Below, one piece after another: positions 8,003-17,285 of a DNA stretch of 64,000 bases (its first letter is position 1; each line of letters begins with the position of its first letter). The translations under genes were made by a program, and so were the position numbers. The notes below the pieces were generated by a model that saw only the letters and a list, made by a program, of their open reading frames with translations, was not told where the DNA came from and did not search any database. Origin of the DNA: Scandinavium manionii (GTDB lineage Bacteria > Pseudomonadota > Gammaproteobacteria > Enterobacterales > Enterobacteriaceae); assembly GCF_024764775.1 (NCBI RefSeq), contig NZ_JALIGC010000040.1, forward strand, positions 558,001 to 622,000, read 5' to 3'.

Positions 8003-9004
8003 TAAGTTTCTGACCGTCAGACTGGACAGGCTTGCCTGACCGTTCATCGCTTCTGCCAGGGTCTGATAGTTATGGCTCGCCCGATTGAGCATTTTCGCCA
8101 GCGCCTGCGACGCCTGTTCCGCATTCTGGCTCTGCGAGTAACGGGCCATCCCGTCAATCATCTGCCGCGCTTTTTCCTGCTGTGTCGCCAGCTGTTCCCG
8201 CGATTGCCCAATACTTTCCAGCGTTTGCTGTAACGTGCTACTCAAACGTGCGCCAGGAGTTTTAAGCGCCTTGAGCAGATTGTCCGTCTGCGTCGGGAGC
8301 AAGGTGGTGGTGATGGCCGTGGTGCTGCCGGCGGCAAAACGTTTTCCTCCCCCAATCGCCGACAGCGACTCCTGCAACTGTGCCCAGTTATCTTCGCGCG
8401 TGGAGAAATGTGCCTCACCTTTGTCGATGTGGCTCTGGATACCGACCCGGCGCAACGCATTATTCATCGTCGCCCGATACTGACGGGGATCCATCTCTTC
8501 ATCAACATGCACGGCGGCCAGCAGCTGCTCTTTGTCTTTACTGGCGCTAAACAAGAGCGATTCTTCACCCTGCTGTTGCATCGCGTGACTGATTTGCGGT
8601 GCAAGGAAATTGACCCGGGCTTCTCCCTGCAAAACAGGGCGCAATTGGTTATCGACCGTGCCCGCAGAGAGCTGGGAACGTTTCTCCAGCAGTGACTCTA
8701 ACGCCTGCTTTTGCGTCTTCGCGGCTTCCCCTCCCCGGCGGGATTGATGACGATAGTCCAGCAACTGTTGTTCCAGTTTGCCTAAATAGCTGTCGGCCTC
8801 CTGCAAACAGGTAAGCTGGTCGTTAAGCTGAACGCTGTAGCGTTGCGGGCGGGCGCTAATCAACGGCGACGCAGGGTAATCCGTGTTCGCCATCGCGGTC
8901 TTCATATTGGTGGGGACAATCTGACTCGCGGGCTGTTGCTTGATGACGCTGCTGCCTAAGGCATCAGCGCTGGAGAGTGAAGAGGTATTAAGACTAACCT
9001 GCAT
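7994..9004 (-). CDS. lafW: LafW-like hook-associated protein
   Basis: About 336 residues from the ATG at 9004, preceded by AGCGGA at good spacing; an upstream ATG (9019) and a TTG (9052) are alternatives. The protein is rich in Q, S, A and L, with long helical stretches (LGKLEQQLLDYRHQ; SREQLATQQEKARQMIDGM) and no cysteine after the start. It follows lfgL at once, where E. coli Flag-2 has lafW, a putative hook-associated protein. No catalytic motif is seen. It may cap or line the hook-filament junction. Confidence 0.6.
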   Translation of the reverse strand: MQVSLNTSSLSSADALGSSVIKQQPASQIVPTNMKTAMANTDYPASPLISARPQRYSVQLNDQLTCLQEADSYLGKLEQQLLDYRHQSRRGGEAAKTQKQALESLLEKRSQLSAGTVDNQLRPVLQGEARVNFLAPQISHAMQQQGEESLLFSASKDKEQLLAAVHVDEEMDPRQYRATMNNALRRVGIQSHIDKGEAHFSTREDNWAQLQESLSAIGGGKRFAAGSTTAITTTLLPTQTDNLLKALKTPGARLSSTLQQTLESIGQSREQLATQQEKARQMIDGMARYSQSQNAEQASQALAKMLNRASHNYQTLAEAMNGQASLSSLTVRNLLS

Positions 9005-9054
9005 GGTGTTTCCGCTCATGGCATCGGCAACACGCGGCTGCCGACAGTTCAAGA

Positions 9055-9984
9055 TTAAATAACGCTGAACAGATTGAGTTCGCTCACTTTAGAGTACGTT
9101 TTCATGGTGGCTTCCATCGCCATTTCGAGACCGCTAAAAGTGATGGACGCCGGACCGTAGTCCAGATCACCCAGTTGACCAATCAACGCATCGTTGGTCA
9201 TGGAGACCGTGCTCTGCGCGTCGTTAAGCATCGAGATGGTGTTTTGCGTTTCGCCCAACGTACCGATAGCAGTGCTGAGAGAGTTCGACACCTGATCCAG
9301 CTCGTCGATGGTGCTTTGAATATCGCTCTGCAATTGCGGATCGCTCGGGTCAAGATTCGGGTCCTGCATCTCCTGCGACAGATCGTTCAGATCGTTCAGC
9401 AGATCAAGATTTGGCCCGAAAATTTCACCGACGGAGACGTTGGTATCTACTTCAACGCCATTGGAGACAGTCGCGGTACGGTGCTCGGTATTGCCCTGAT
9501 ACACATAGGTATCCGCCGTACCGTCGCCGTCAGTGTCCTGTTCTACAATCGGCGGTTTATCGTTGATGGTGCCGCCAAAGATGTAGTGGCCATCCCCATC
9601 CTGATAGTTCAGCGCATTAACCATTGCATCCGTCAACGAGCCAATTTCCTGCCCGATACTGGCCAGAGACTCGCCAGAGTTAGTGCCATTGGAGGCCTGA
9701 AGCAGATCGTCACGAATGGAGAGCAAATCGTTGTTTACCCCGTCCAGCACCGATTCCTGCTGGCTCAGACTGGCAGAGACCGCTTCGATATTGCCCTGAT
9801 ACTGCTCAATGGAAGCCTGCTGACGGTTTAACTGGGTGATACGGGTGGACGCAATCGGATCGTCCGACGGTAACAGGATACGTTTCCCGGTCGCCATCTG
9901 CGTCATGACGTGCGAAAGCTGTTCGGACATTTGGCTGAAACTGTTGTTCATGGTCACATAGGACTGCTGGGTACTGACTCGCAT
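9055..9984 (-). CDS. lfgL: LfgL, hook-filament junction protein (FlgL family)
   Basis: 309 residues, normal for FlgL/HAP3. It has the flagellin-like N-terminus (MRVSTQQSYVTMNNSF; PSDDPIASTRITQLNRQQ) and a C-terminal helix pair. The middle is strikingly acidic (DTDGDGTADTYV, LDPSDPQLQSDIQ). It joins HAP1 to the filament. It lies 15 bases after lfgK and is followed by lafW. Confidence 0.94.
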   Translation of the reverse strand: MRVSTQQSYVTMNNSFSQMSEQLSHVMTQMATGKRILLPSDDPIASTRITQLNRQQASIEQYQGNIEAVSASLSQQESVLDGVNNDLLSIRDDLLQASNGTNSGESLASIGQEIGSLTDAMVNALNYQDGDGHYIFGGTINDKPPIVEQDTDGDGTADTYVYQGNTEHRTATVSNGVEVDTNVSVGEIFGPNLDLLNDLNDLSQEMQDPNLDPSDPQLQSDIQSTIDELDQVSNSLSTAIGTLGETQNTISMLNDAQSTVSMTNDALIGQLGDLDYGPASITFSGLEMAMEATMKTYSKVSELNLFSVI

Positions 9985-9999
9985 GATTCTCCCTCCGGG

Positions 10000-11376
10000 T
10001 TAGCTGGTCATCTGCAGGACGGAGTCAAAAAGATCTGCGCCTGTAGAGATAACCTTCAGATTGGCCTGATAAATCTGGGTATAGGTGATCAGATTTACCG
10101 CTTCTTCGTCCATGCTGACGCCGCTGACGCTGCTGCGCTGGTTTTGCGCTTCGGTGTAGACGTTGGCAGAGGCTTCGGCTTCGGTCTGGTTCTGACGGCT
10201 GTAGATCCCGATGTTACTGATAATCGCGGAACAGGCGTTGCCGACAGTCACTGAGCCAATATTGGCAATATCCAGTGGATCATTCGCGATACCAATCAGG
10301 GCTTGCAGGTTGTCGCCATTACCACTCTCATCCGGCGAGCTGGAGAAGGCCAGCTGATCGGGAGTGATATCCGGGTTCACCAGCAAAGGACCGTTCGGAT
10401 CGGCGGGGTCATAAATAAACAACGGGACACCGGGATCGCCATTCAGGTCATAGCCCTGTGCCAGCTGATCGTTGACTGCCGTAGTGAACTGCTCGGCAAT
10501 GCTGTTGGTGGTCTCCGTCAACGGATCCAGCACGTCACTTTGATAGTCAAAGAGCGCGCCCAGCGAGCCGCCAGTATCCATGCTCATATCATACGTGGTG
10601 CCAGCGAACGTCAGGGTCATCGCCTGAGAGCCGTCGTCGTTGTTGTCCAGCTCAAGCGAAGCAGCATCGGTCCCGCTGACCAGCGGCTGACCATTTTTCA
10701 GGTAAACGTTGTAGTTACCTTTATCATCGACGTTAACCTGTACATCCACCATCCCGCTTAAATCTTCCACCATTTGATCGCGTTCGTCATACAGGGCGGA
10801 GGCATCCTGCCCTGTGGCTTCGGCCTGGGCAATTTGCTGGTTATAGCTGGCAATCCCGGAGGTGAGGGTGTTGATTTGCGACACCATCGCCTCTTCCTGA
10901 CTCACCAACTGGCTGCTCTGTGAGTCGATGTAAGACGCGGTGTTATCAAAGCGCATGGCCAGCGCCGCCGATTCACTCAGCACCTGTTCACGCAGCGCCA
11001 TATCATCCGGGCTGGAAGAGGCCGCGCTGAGGGCAGCGAAGAAGTTATCAAAGCCTGTACTCAGGCTGCTGCTGTCGTCGCTGAGAACCGATTCCAGCTG
11101 AGTCAGATAGGTTTGCTGGGTGCTGTAATAGCCATTATCACTGGCGGCGTTCCACACCTGGCTTACCAGGTACTGGTCGGAGACGCGGCGAATACTGTCC
11201 ACCTGCACCCCATTACCTGGGCTGTTCGCCGAGCCTGAGCTGGCGCCCATCGCACTAATCTCGACCACCTGGCGGGTGTAGCCCGGGGTCATGGCATTCG
11301 CGGTGTTCATCGCCGTCGTGTTCAGCTCAATCTGAGCTGCCGATGACCCGCTATACCCAATGTTAATCATATCCAT
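10000..11376 (-). CDS. lfgK: LfgK, hook-associated protein 1 (FlgK family)
   Basis: 458 residues, somewhat shorter than E. coli FlgK (547). The N-terminal rod/hook signature is present (MNTANAMTPGYTRQVVEIS, cf. NNANTPGYTRQ) and the C-terminal D0 helix ends in NLITYTQIYQANLKVISTGADLFDSVL. The start ATG at 11376 has AGGAAA upstream. About 100 bases separate it from lfgJ, and that gap holds a possible sigma-28 promoter. Confidence 0.95.
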   Translation of the reverse strand: MDMINIGYSGSSAAQIELNTTAMNTANAMTPGYTRQVVEISAMGASSGSANSPGNGVQVDSIRRVSDQYLVSQVWNAASDNGYYSTQQTYLTQLESVLSDDSSSLSTGFDNFFAALSAASSSPDDMALREQVLSESAALAMRFDNTASYIDSQSSQLVSQEEAMVSQINTLTSGIASYNQQIAQAEATGQDASALYDERDQMVEDLSGMVDVQVNVDDKGNYNVYLKNGQPLVSGTDAASLELDNNDDGSQAMTLTFAGTTYDMSMDTGGSLGALFDYQSDVLDPLTETTNSIAEQFTTAVNDQLAQGYDLNGDPGVPLFIYDPADPNGPLLVNPDITPDQLAFSSSPDESGNGDNLQALIGIANDPLDIANIGSVTVGNACSAIISNIGIYSRQNQTEAEASANVYTEAQNQRSSVSGVSMDEEAVNLITYTQIYQANLKVISTGADLFDSVLQMTS

Positions 11377-11430
11377 CAGCGTTTCCTTACTGGCTCAGGG
11401 CCGGTAAATTCTTTCAATTGTTTGACCTGT

Positions 11431-11457
11431 TAAGCGGCGCAAACACCGCATAACTTA
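11431..11457 (-). promoter_or_regulatory. Possible sigma-28 (LafS-type) promoter of lfgK-lfgL-lafW
   Basis: On the minus strand TAAGTTAT (11457-11450) and GCCGCTTA (11438-11431) are separated by exactly 11 bases. The flagellar sigma-28 consensus is TAAAGTTT-N11-GCCGATAA; the matches are 5/8 and 6/8. In Salmonella flgKL have a class 3 promoter at the same place. The score is moderate, so this is a candidate only. Confidence 0.4.
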
Positions 11458-11475
11458 AGCCGTGACCGCACTTTC

Positions 11476-11787
11476 TTATTTCTGATGACGAGGAGAGAGC
11501 TGCTTAACAAGCATTTCCGCAATGCCAATTCCCTGCTGTTGTGACAGCAGGTTGCTTAGGGTGTCGTCGTAGAACCCCTGCATAGTGCGGACTGAATCGC
11601 TGTTAAACGGGTCATCCTTCGAATCAAAAAGTTCGTTGGTCTTACGCATCTCTTTCAACATGTTGCGCAGAAAGATGGCTTCAAACTGCTGTGCAGCTTT
11701 ATGCAGGTCGTTAGCCTTGATTTTTGGCGCCATCAACGGGTCGCCACCCTCAAGGCCTTTGGTCACAGCCGGTAAAATCTTGTCCAT
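11476..11787 (-). CDS. lfgJ: LfgJ, single-domain rod scaffold protein (FlgJ N-terminal domain only)
   Basis: 103 residues. It matches only the N-terminal rod-cap part of FlgJ (LHKAAQQFEAIFLRNMLKEMRKT; QGFYDDTLSNLLSQQQGIGIAEML). The muramidase domain of the 313-residue enterobacterial FlgJ is absent, so this rod must use another enzyme to pass the peptidoglycan. It shares one base with the end of lfgI. Confidence 0.9.
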   Translation of the reverse strand: MDKILPAVTKGLEGGDPLMAPKIKANDLHKAAQQFEAIFLRNMLKEMRKTNELFDSKDDPFNSDSVRTMQGFYDDTLSNLLSQQQGIGIAEMLVKQLSPRHQK

Positions 11788-12911
11788 CAGATGACCTCCA
11801 GATCGGCATCCAGCGCACCGGCTTCATGCAGCGCCTGCAAAATAGACATCACATCGTCTGGCGAGGCGCCAAGCCCGTTGAGCGCGCTGACCAACGTGCG
11901 CAGGCTGGTGGATTCCGGCAGCGTAATCATTTGCGAATGCGGGCGATTCACCGACACATTGCTTTGTGCGGCGTTCACGGTCCGGCCATTAGCAAAGGCA
12001 TTTGGCTGGCTGACATTACGACTTTCACTGATAGAAACGGTCAGGCTGCCATGGCTGACTGCGGCCGCATGCAGACGCACGCCGTCGCCCATCACCACGG
12101 TACCGGTCCGGGAGTTGAAGACCACGCGCGCCCGGACGCGCTCGGCGTTGACCTGAACATCGTCGAGGCGAGACATAAACGCCACGCGCTGTCCGGGATC
12201 GGTAGGGGCCAGCACAGAGACGCTGGTTGCGCTTTTGGCTGACGCCACGCCGCCGCCAAAGCTACTGTTGATAGCCATGGCGATACTGTTGGCATCTTTA
12301 AAGGAGGGACGCTTCAGGTTGAGGGTGACGGAGTCGCCCATATTGAAATCGCTCGGGATTTCACGCTCGACCGTCGCGCCATTGGGGATAAGCCCCGCGG
12401 TTGGCGTATTGACGGTCACGCTGGAACCGCTGTTTCCGGCCGCATTCATGCCGCCGACCACCACGCTGCCCTGGGCCAGCGCGTACACTTCGCCATCGGC
12501 GCCGTGCAGCTGCGTCAGCAGCAGCGTGCCGCCGCGCAGGCTTTTGGCATCGCCAATCGAGGAGACGGTGATATCAATTTTCTGACCGCGCGAATACATT
12601 GGCGGCAGAGACGCACTGACCGCCACCGCGGCCACGTTTTTCACCTTCGGGTCAATTTTCCCCGGCAGCTGGACACCAAACTGACGCAGCATATTGGTGA
12701 GGGTCTGATTGGTGAATTTCACCTGGTTTCGGTCACCCGTGCCATCCAGGCCGACGACCAGGCTATAACCCACCAGCTGGTTATCACGGATACCTTCCAC
12801 GCTGACCAGAGATTCAAGACTCTGCGCGGAAGCGATCGCTGGCATCAGCAGGCAGCTTGCTGCCACGGCACTGAGGATCCCTTTCATCCAGGGACGATTG
12901 CGCTTTTGCAT
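11787..12911 (-). CDS. lfgI: LfgI, flagellar P-ring protein (FlgI family)
   Basis: 374 residues with a Sec signal peptide (residues 1-29, cleavage after ASA) followed by the FlgI core, including LVGYSLVVGLDGTGD and the conserved NMLRQFGV. It builds the periplasmic P ring around the rod; assembly needs the LfgA chaperone encoded at 18152. It lies 13 bases after lfgH. Confidence 0.96.
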   Translation of the reverse strand: MQKRNRPWMKGILSAVAASCLLMPAIASAQSLESLVSVEGIRDNQLVGYSLVVGLDGTGDRNQVKFTNQTLTNMLRQFGVQLPGKIDPKVKNVAAVAVSASLPPMYSRGQKIDITVSSIGDAKSLRGGTLLLTQLHGADGEVYALAQGSVVVGGMNAAGNSGSSVTVNTPTAGLIPNGATVEREIPSDFNMGDSVTLNLKRPSFKDANSIAMAINSSFGGGVASAKSATSVSVLAPTDPGQRVAFMSRLDDVQVNAERVRARVVFNSRTGTVVMGDGVRLHAAAVSHGSLTVSISESRNVSQPNAFANGRTVNAAQSNVSVNRPHSQMITLPESTSLRTLVSALNGLGASPDDVMSILQALHEAGALDADLEVI

Positions 12912-12924
12912 ATAACTCTCCGGA

Positions 12925-13590
12925 TTACACTGGGAACAGCGGATGGTTGAAGATTCGGGTCAGCCAGCCCGCCGCGTTGGCATCGCTCAGCGCACCGCGT
13001 CCGGCGTAAGAGATTCGCGCGTTGGCAATTCGCTGCGACGAAATCGAGTTATCGTTTTCGATATCATCGGCGCGCACCAGGCCGCTCAGGCGGATGTATT
13101 CATCGCCCTGATTGAGGGTCAGCCATTTCTCACCCCGCAGTTCCAGCACGCCATTTGGCAGAACGCGATGGACCGAAACCGTTATTGAGCCTCGCAGGCT
13201 GTTCTGCTGGCGCGAGGTGGCGCTGCCATCGAAATCGCGATTGGCATCAATCGAGCCGGATATTTTGTCTTTGGTTTTGCCAAACACCACCGGAGGTGCA
13301 ATATCGACGGTGTTGCTCTTACCGAACTGGGTGCCCGCTTGTTTGCTCGACTGGGTAGATTCTTCCAGGATCACGGTCAAAATATCGCCCACGCGGTAGG
13401 CGCGGCGATCGGCCGTTAACGACCAGTTATAACCCGATTCAAAAACACCCCCTGCCCGGCCTGCGGCAGTGACATCAGTGTCGGTTTTCGGGGGAGCATA
13501 AAATTCGTCGTCCTTTTTCACCAGGATGGTCTGGGATTCACATCCGGCAAGCAGTAAGACAGCTGCCATAAGCCACAGGTACTTTTTCAC
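12925..13590 (-). CDS. lfgH: LfgH, flagellar L-ring lipoprotein (FlgH family)
   Basis: About 221 residues from a GTG at 13590, which gives a compact lipoprotein signal peptide (KKYLWLMAAVLLLAGC) with the lipobox LAGC. Other GTG codons up to 13620 would add a charged leader. The mature protein has FlgH hallmarks (YRVGDILTVILEE, NGVLELRGEKWL, VRADDIENDNSISSQRIANA). It forms the outer-membrane L ring. The start is the least certain part. Confidence 0.9.
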   Translation of the reverse strand: MKKYLWLMAAVLLLAGCESQTILVKKDDEFYAPPKTDTDVTAAGRAGGVFESGYNWSLTADRRAYRVGDILTVILEESTQSSKQAGTQFGKSNTVDIAPPVVFGKTKDKISGSIDANRDFDGSATSRQQNSLRGSITVSVHRVLPNGVLELRGEKWLTLNQGDEYIRLSGLVRADDIENDNSISSQRIANARISYAGRGALSDANAAGWLTRIFNHPLFPV

Positions 13591-13653
13591 ACGTGTTTCA
13601 CTCACTGTCACGGGGACCACACCTGAGCATGGCCCCCGGCTACTGATACCCTT

Positions 13654-14439
13654 TTACAGGTTCTGATTGATGTACTGCAGCATGTCATCCGCCGCAGACA
13701 CCATCTTGGCGTTCATTTCGTAGGCACGCTGGACGGTGATCATCGCCACCATCTCGTTGACGATATCGACGTTTGAGCCTTCCAGCGCATTGTTCTGAAT
13801 CGTCCCCATGCCATCCTCGCCCGGATCGCCTTCGGTCGGCTGACCGCTGGCCACTGTTTCCAGGTAGAGGTTGTCGCCTTCGGCCTGCAAGCCTGCCGGG
13901 TTGGTGAAGTTAACCAACGTCAGCTGACCCAGTACCGTGGCATCACTCTCTCCCGGCAGCAGGGCGGTAATCGTGCCATCCTGACCGACGGCGAAATTCG
14001 TTGCCCCTTGTGGGACATCAATTTCCGGCTCCAGTGGCAGACCCTGCGCATTGGTCAGCACGCCATCGGCATTGACTTCCAGCGCACCATCACGGGTGTA
14101 GGCGATATCGCCATTGGTCTTTTGCACCTGCAAGAAACCCTGCCCCATGATCGCAATGTTCATCGGGTTGTCGGTGGTTTCGATATTCCCTTCGGTGAAG
14201 ATCTTCTGGGTGCCCACAATGCGGACACCGCTACCGAACTGGATACCGGTTGGCATCAGGTTATCCTGATCCAGCATCGCACCCGGGGCGCGTTGCGTCT
14301 GGTAGAACAAGTCCTGGAACATGACGCGATCGCGCTTAAAGCCATCGGTATTCACGTTGGCAATGTTGTTGGCAATCGCACTCATCTCCGCGTCTTGCGC
14401 GGACAGACCCGTTTTACTGATCCATAATGCTGCATTCAT
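13654..14439 (-). CDS. lfgG: LfgG, distal rod protein (FlgG family)
   Basis: 261 residues, the exact size class of FlgG. The N-terminal motif reads ANNIANVNTDGFKRDRVMFQD and the C-terminal D0 segment VDIVNEMVAMITVQRAYEMN, as in rod and hook proteins. It forms the distal rod that crosses the outer-membrane bushing. It lies between lfgF (33 bp gap) and lfgH. Confidence 0.97.
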   Translation of the reverse strand: MNAALWISKTGLSAQDAEMSAIANNIANVNTDGFKRDRVMFQDLFYQTQRAPGAMLDQDNLMPTGIQFGSGVRIVGTQKIFTEGNIETTDNPMNIAIMGQGFLQVQKTNGDIAYTRDGALEVNADGVLTNAQGLPLEPEIDVPQGATNFAVGQDGTITALLPGESDATVLGQLTLVNFTNPAGLQAEGDNLYLETVASGQPTEGDPGEDGMGTIQNNALEGSNVDIVNEMVAMITVQRAYEMNAKMVSAADDMLQYINQNL

Positions 14440-14472
14440 AAAGCTACTATCCTGAATTCATAAGGCTGCTCA

Positions 14473-15207
14473 TTAGCCTTCCAATAAACGGTTACCGTAA
14501 TCACTCAAATCTTCGGCCGCTTTCATCATTTTGATCTGCGACTCGAACTGACGATTGAGGGAGATCGACGCCATCATTTCACCGATCGCCGAAACGTTAC
14601 TGCTCTCCAGATAACCGCCGCTAACCTTGATGTCTTCGTTAACGGCTGCCGGAACGCCGTTGGCCGTGACTAACATCCCTTCCTGATTTTTAGCCAGATT
14701 ATTGACCGGGATATCCACCAGCTTCAGACGGTCCACATCCATCGTGCCTTTCACATCGCCATCATCTGGCGTGACGGACAGGGTGCCGTCGCTGCCAAAA
14801 GAGGCCATGGCATTCGGCGGCAGGATGATCGGTCCGTTATCGCCAAGCACCGGATGGCCGTTGATCGTCAACTGGCCCTGGTCGTTCTGCTGGATATTGC
14901 CGTTACGGGTATAAACTTCGTTGCCAGAGGAATCGAGCACCGCGATATACCCTTTGCCGGAAATCGCGACATCCAGTGGACGGTCCGTTTTTTCCGGGAT
15001 CCCGGCGCTGTCGTTAATCCCGCTCTGGTTTTCCGCACTCATAAAACGGGTCGCAAAACCCTGCCCCTGCACCTGGTCGGACTGTGATAACGCGATATCG
15101 CTGCGAAACCCGCCTGTATTGACGTTGGCGAGGTTGTTGGCGCTTATCTGCTGTTCCATCAACGAATGGGTGGCCCCACTCAGGGCGGTATAAATTAAAC
15201 GATCCAT
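14473..15207 (-). CDS. lfgF: LfgF, proximal rod protein (FlgF family)
   Basis: 244 residues, with MDRLIYTALSGATHSLMEQQ at the N-terminus, the rod motif SANNLANVNTGGFRSDI, and a C-terminal D0 helix (NVSAIGEMMASISLNRQFESQ). The size and order after the hook gene identify it as FlgF. It is separated from lfgE by 9 bases. Confidence 0.96.
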   Translation of the reverse strand: MDRLIYTALSGATHSLMEQQISANNLANVNTGGFRSDIALSQSDQVQGQGFATRFMSAENQSGINDSAGIPEKTDRPLDVAISGKGYIAVLDSSGNEVYTRNGNIQQNDQGQLTINGHPVLGDNGPIILPPNAMASFGSDGTLSVTPDDGDVKGTMDVDRLKLVDIPVNNLAKNQEGMLVTANGVPAAVNEDIKVSGGYLESSNVSAIGEMMASISLNRQFESQIKMMKAAEDLSDYGNRLLEG

Positions 15208-15216
15208 TTATCTGCC

Positions 15217-16413
15217 TTACATTGCCTGGAACAGTGCCTGATCGAGCTGCGTATCGGTGGAGATCACTTTGGTATTGGCCTGATAGTTACGCTGCGCGGT
15301 CATCAGGTTGACCAGCTCCTGGGTAATGTCGACATTGGACTGCTCCAGAACGCCCGCTTCCAGCGTGCCGGTAGTGCCGGTGCCGGGTACACCGATCAGA
15401 GGGGCGCCAGACTGGCTGGTTTCAGTCCAGGAGGTGCCGCTCACTGCTTCCAGACCGGACGTGCTCGGGAATTCTGCCAGTACTACCTGGCCTTCCAGCA
15501 GGCGTTCGCCGTTGCTGTAAGTCGCATACACTTTGCCGTCTTCATCGACCTGTACGCCATTCACCTGTGCAGAGGTGTAACCATCGGCATTGTTGGTGGT
15601 GACGGAGAAGTCAGCGCCATACTGCGTGCAATCGCTGTAATCGATAGTCATATCAATAGGCGCTGCGCTGTCGGTCGGGAAATTCAGCGAAATCGGTGCC
15701 GTCGGGGACGTTAGCTTGCCGGTATTCGGATCAAAGGTCAGCGAGGTGGTCGTGCTTTGCTCTTCACCGTCAAAGGTGTAATGCACATCCCAGGTGTTAT
15801 CCCCGGTTTTTACGAAGTACTGGTTAACGGTATGTTCGTTGCCCAGCGAGTCGTATACCGTGGTGGTGTAAGTATCGTTGTAGGAATCCATATCCGACGG
15901 GTCGAAAGGGTTCACACTGCTGTCGATAGGCTCATCGCTAGCGTTCAGGTTGGCGGTAAAGGACATGGTGGTGGTCGCTTCAGCCGGCAGACTTTCTGTT
16001 GAAATCTGCAGATTGGTCACGTTCCCTTCTTCCAGGCTGTTGCTGTCATCCACTGGATAACCCTGCACATAGTTCCCTGACGGGTCGACCAGATAGCCAT
16101 TTTTGTCGGTTGTGAAGGAACCTGCGCGGGTGTAATACGTGTTGCCTTCCGTGTCCGCGGTCACGAAGAAACCACCGCCGTTGATCGCCAGATCCAGAGA
16201 GCTGCCGGTGGAGAGGAACGAACCGCCTTTTGAAATGCTCTGTGCCGTTCCGGCCACGCTGACGCCCATCGCCTGGGTGCCTGCATACATGGCAGAGAAC
16301 TGAGTGGTGGTAGATTTGTAGCCGACCGTACCGGCGTTAGCGATGTTGTTACTGATGCTGTCCAGCTGCTGATCGACAGCATTCAGGCCAGAAGTGGCAA
16401 TTTCATAACTCAT
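15217..16413 (-). CDS. lfgE: LfgE, flagellar hook protein (FlgE family)
   Basis: 398 residues, typical of a hook subunit. It has SNNIANAGTVGYKSTTTQFS near the start, the hook-core sequences LDLAINGGGFFV and YTRAGSFTTDKNGYLVD, and the C-terminal QELVNLMTAQRNYQANTKVIS. It polymerises into the universal joint under control of the LfgD cap. It follows lfgD by about 35 bases. Confidence 0.97.
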   Translation of the reverse strand: MSYEIATSGLNAVDQQLDSISNNIANAGTVGYKSTTTQFSAMYAGTQAMGVSVAGTAQSISKGGSFLSTGSSLDLAINGGGFFVTADTEGNTYYTRAGSFTTDKNGYLVDPSGNYVQGYPVDDSNSLEEGNVTNLQISTESLPAEATTTMSFTANLNASDEPIDSSVNPFDPSDMDSYNDTYTTTVYDSLGNEHTVNQYFVKTGDNTWDVHYTFDGEEQSTTTSLTFDPNTGKLTSPTAPISLNFPTDSAAPIDMTIDYSDCTQYGADFSVTTNNADGYTSAQVNGVQVDEDGKVYATYSNGERLLEGQVVLAEFPSTSGLEAVSGTSWTETSQSGAPLIGVPGTGTTGTLEAGVLEQSNVDITQELVNLMTAQRNYQANTKVISTDTQLDQALFQAM

Positions 16414-16448
16414 GGTTTAATTTTTCCTGGTGTTCTGGTAACTCAAAT

Positions 16449-17285
16449 TCAGATAACGTCTTCAGCAGGCGTATCACCGCCATCCGCAGACGAGGAGTCA
16501 GGTATGCCGAACTGGCTAATCGCCGTAAACGGCACTTCACCCACGCCGGTGACTTCCAGCAACGGCGTGCTGCCATCCAGCGGAATACGCACGTCTTCCA
16601 CCTGACCGGACACCTCGATGGGAACTTCTTCTTCCCCGGAATCCGTCACGACAGAGACTTCGTAATCGCCCGGCGGGATGCCATAGTCCGCCGGGTTGAA
16701 GTCGAAAGAGACCTGCCCATTGCTTTCGCTGCTGACATCCAGAGGCACCGTATAGTCATCGCCGGCGGCATCGGAAAAGTGCAGGGTCGCGGTGCTGCAG
16801 CTATCCGACAGCGTGATACGGCCCTGAATATTCCCTTCGCCAACGCTCATGCTGGTGGTCTGGACCATGATGTCCTCACCAACCATCTTGCCGAGCGCCA
16901 TCACCTGCAGATTACTCATCAGGATGGCGTTGGTGTTCATTTCCACACACTCCGCCTCACCCATGGTGACCAGCGCCATGGTACCTAGCTGGCTGATATA
17001 TTCGGTCGGGTCCGTCGGGTCGGTCGGATCCTGGTTTTGGATCTCAGCCACAAACATCGTCAGGAACATATCGGTCGCGTCACTGTTGGTATCGGTAGTG
17101 GTTGTCGGCGTGGGCGACACATCGCTGCTGTCCGTTCCACTGGTGCTGCCCGTCGCAGCATCAGCGCCAACCTGATACTGGGGCTCGTCATCGCTGGAAA
17201 CCGGAGCAGCCGCAGAAACGGCCTGCTGAGTGCTGACCTTGCTGCCTTGATGTTGCAGGTAGGCACGCATCGCTAGTCCATTCAT
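16449..17285 (-). CDS. lfgD: LfgD, hook assembly cap protein (FlgD family)
   Basis: 278 residues, longer than E. coli FlgD (231). The FlgD signature (FLTMFVAEIQNQDPTDPT) is present, extended by a DPTDPTDPTE run encoded by short GTC/GGT-rich repeats at about 17003-17033 that could slip. A tudor/Ig-like C-terminal part follows. The N-terminal 80 residues are a low-complexity S/T/D linker. Its ATG overlaps the lfgC stop. Confidence 0.92.
   Translation of the reverse strand: MNGLAMRAYLQHQGSKVSTQQAVSAAAPVSSDDEPQYQVGADAATGSTSGTDSSDVSPTPTTTTDTNSDATDMFLTMFVAEIQNQDPTDPTDPTEYISQLGTMALVTMGEAECVEMNTNAILMSNLQVMALGKMVGEDIMVQTTSMSVGEGNIQGRITLSDSCSTATLHFSDAAGDDYTVPLDVSSESNGQVSFDFNPADYGIPPGDYEVSVVTDSGEEEVPIEVSGQVEDVRIPLDGSTPLLEVTGVGEVPFTAISQFGIPDSSSADGGDTPAEDVI

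Noticed and set aside
11440..11475. GG-N10-GC on the minus strand before lfgK
   Set aside because: It matches only the minimal GG/GC; the overlapping sigma-28 pattern is the better reading.
17003..17033. Short tandem repeat in lfgD (DPTDPTDP)
   Set aside because: Only about three units and it extends a motif normal for FlgD; noted in the gene entry rather than as a repeat.
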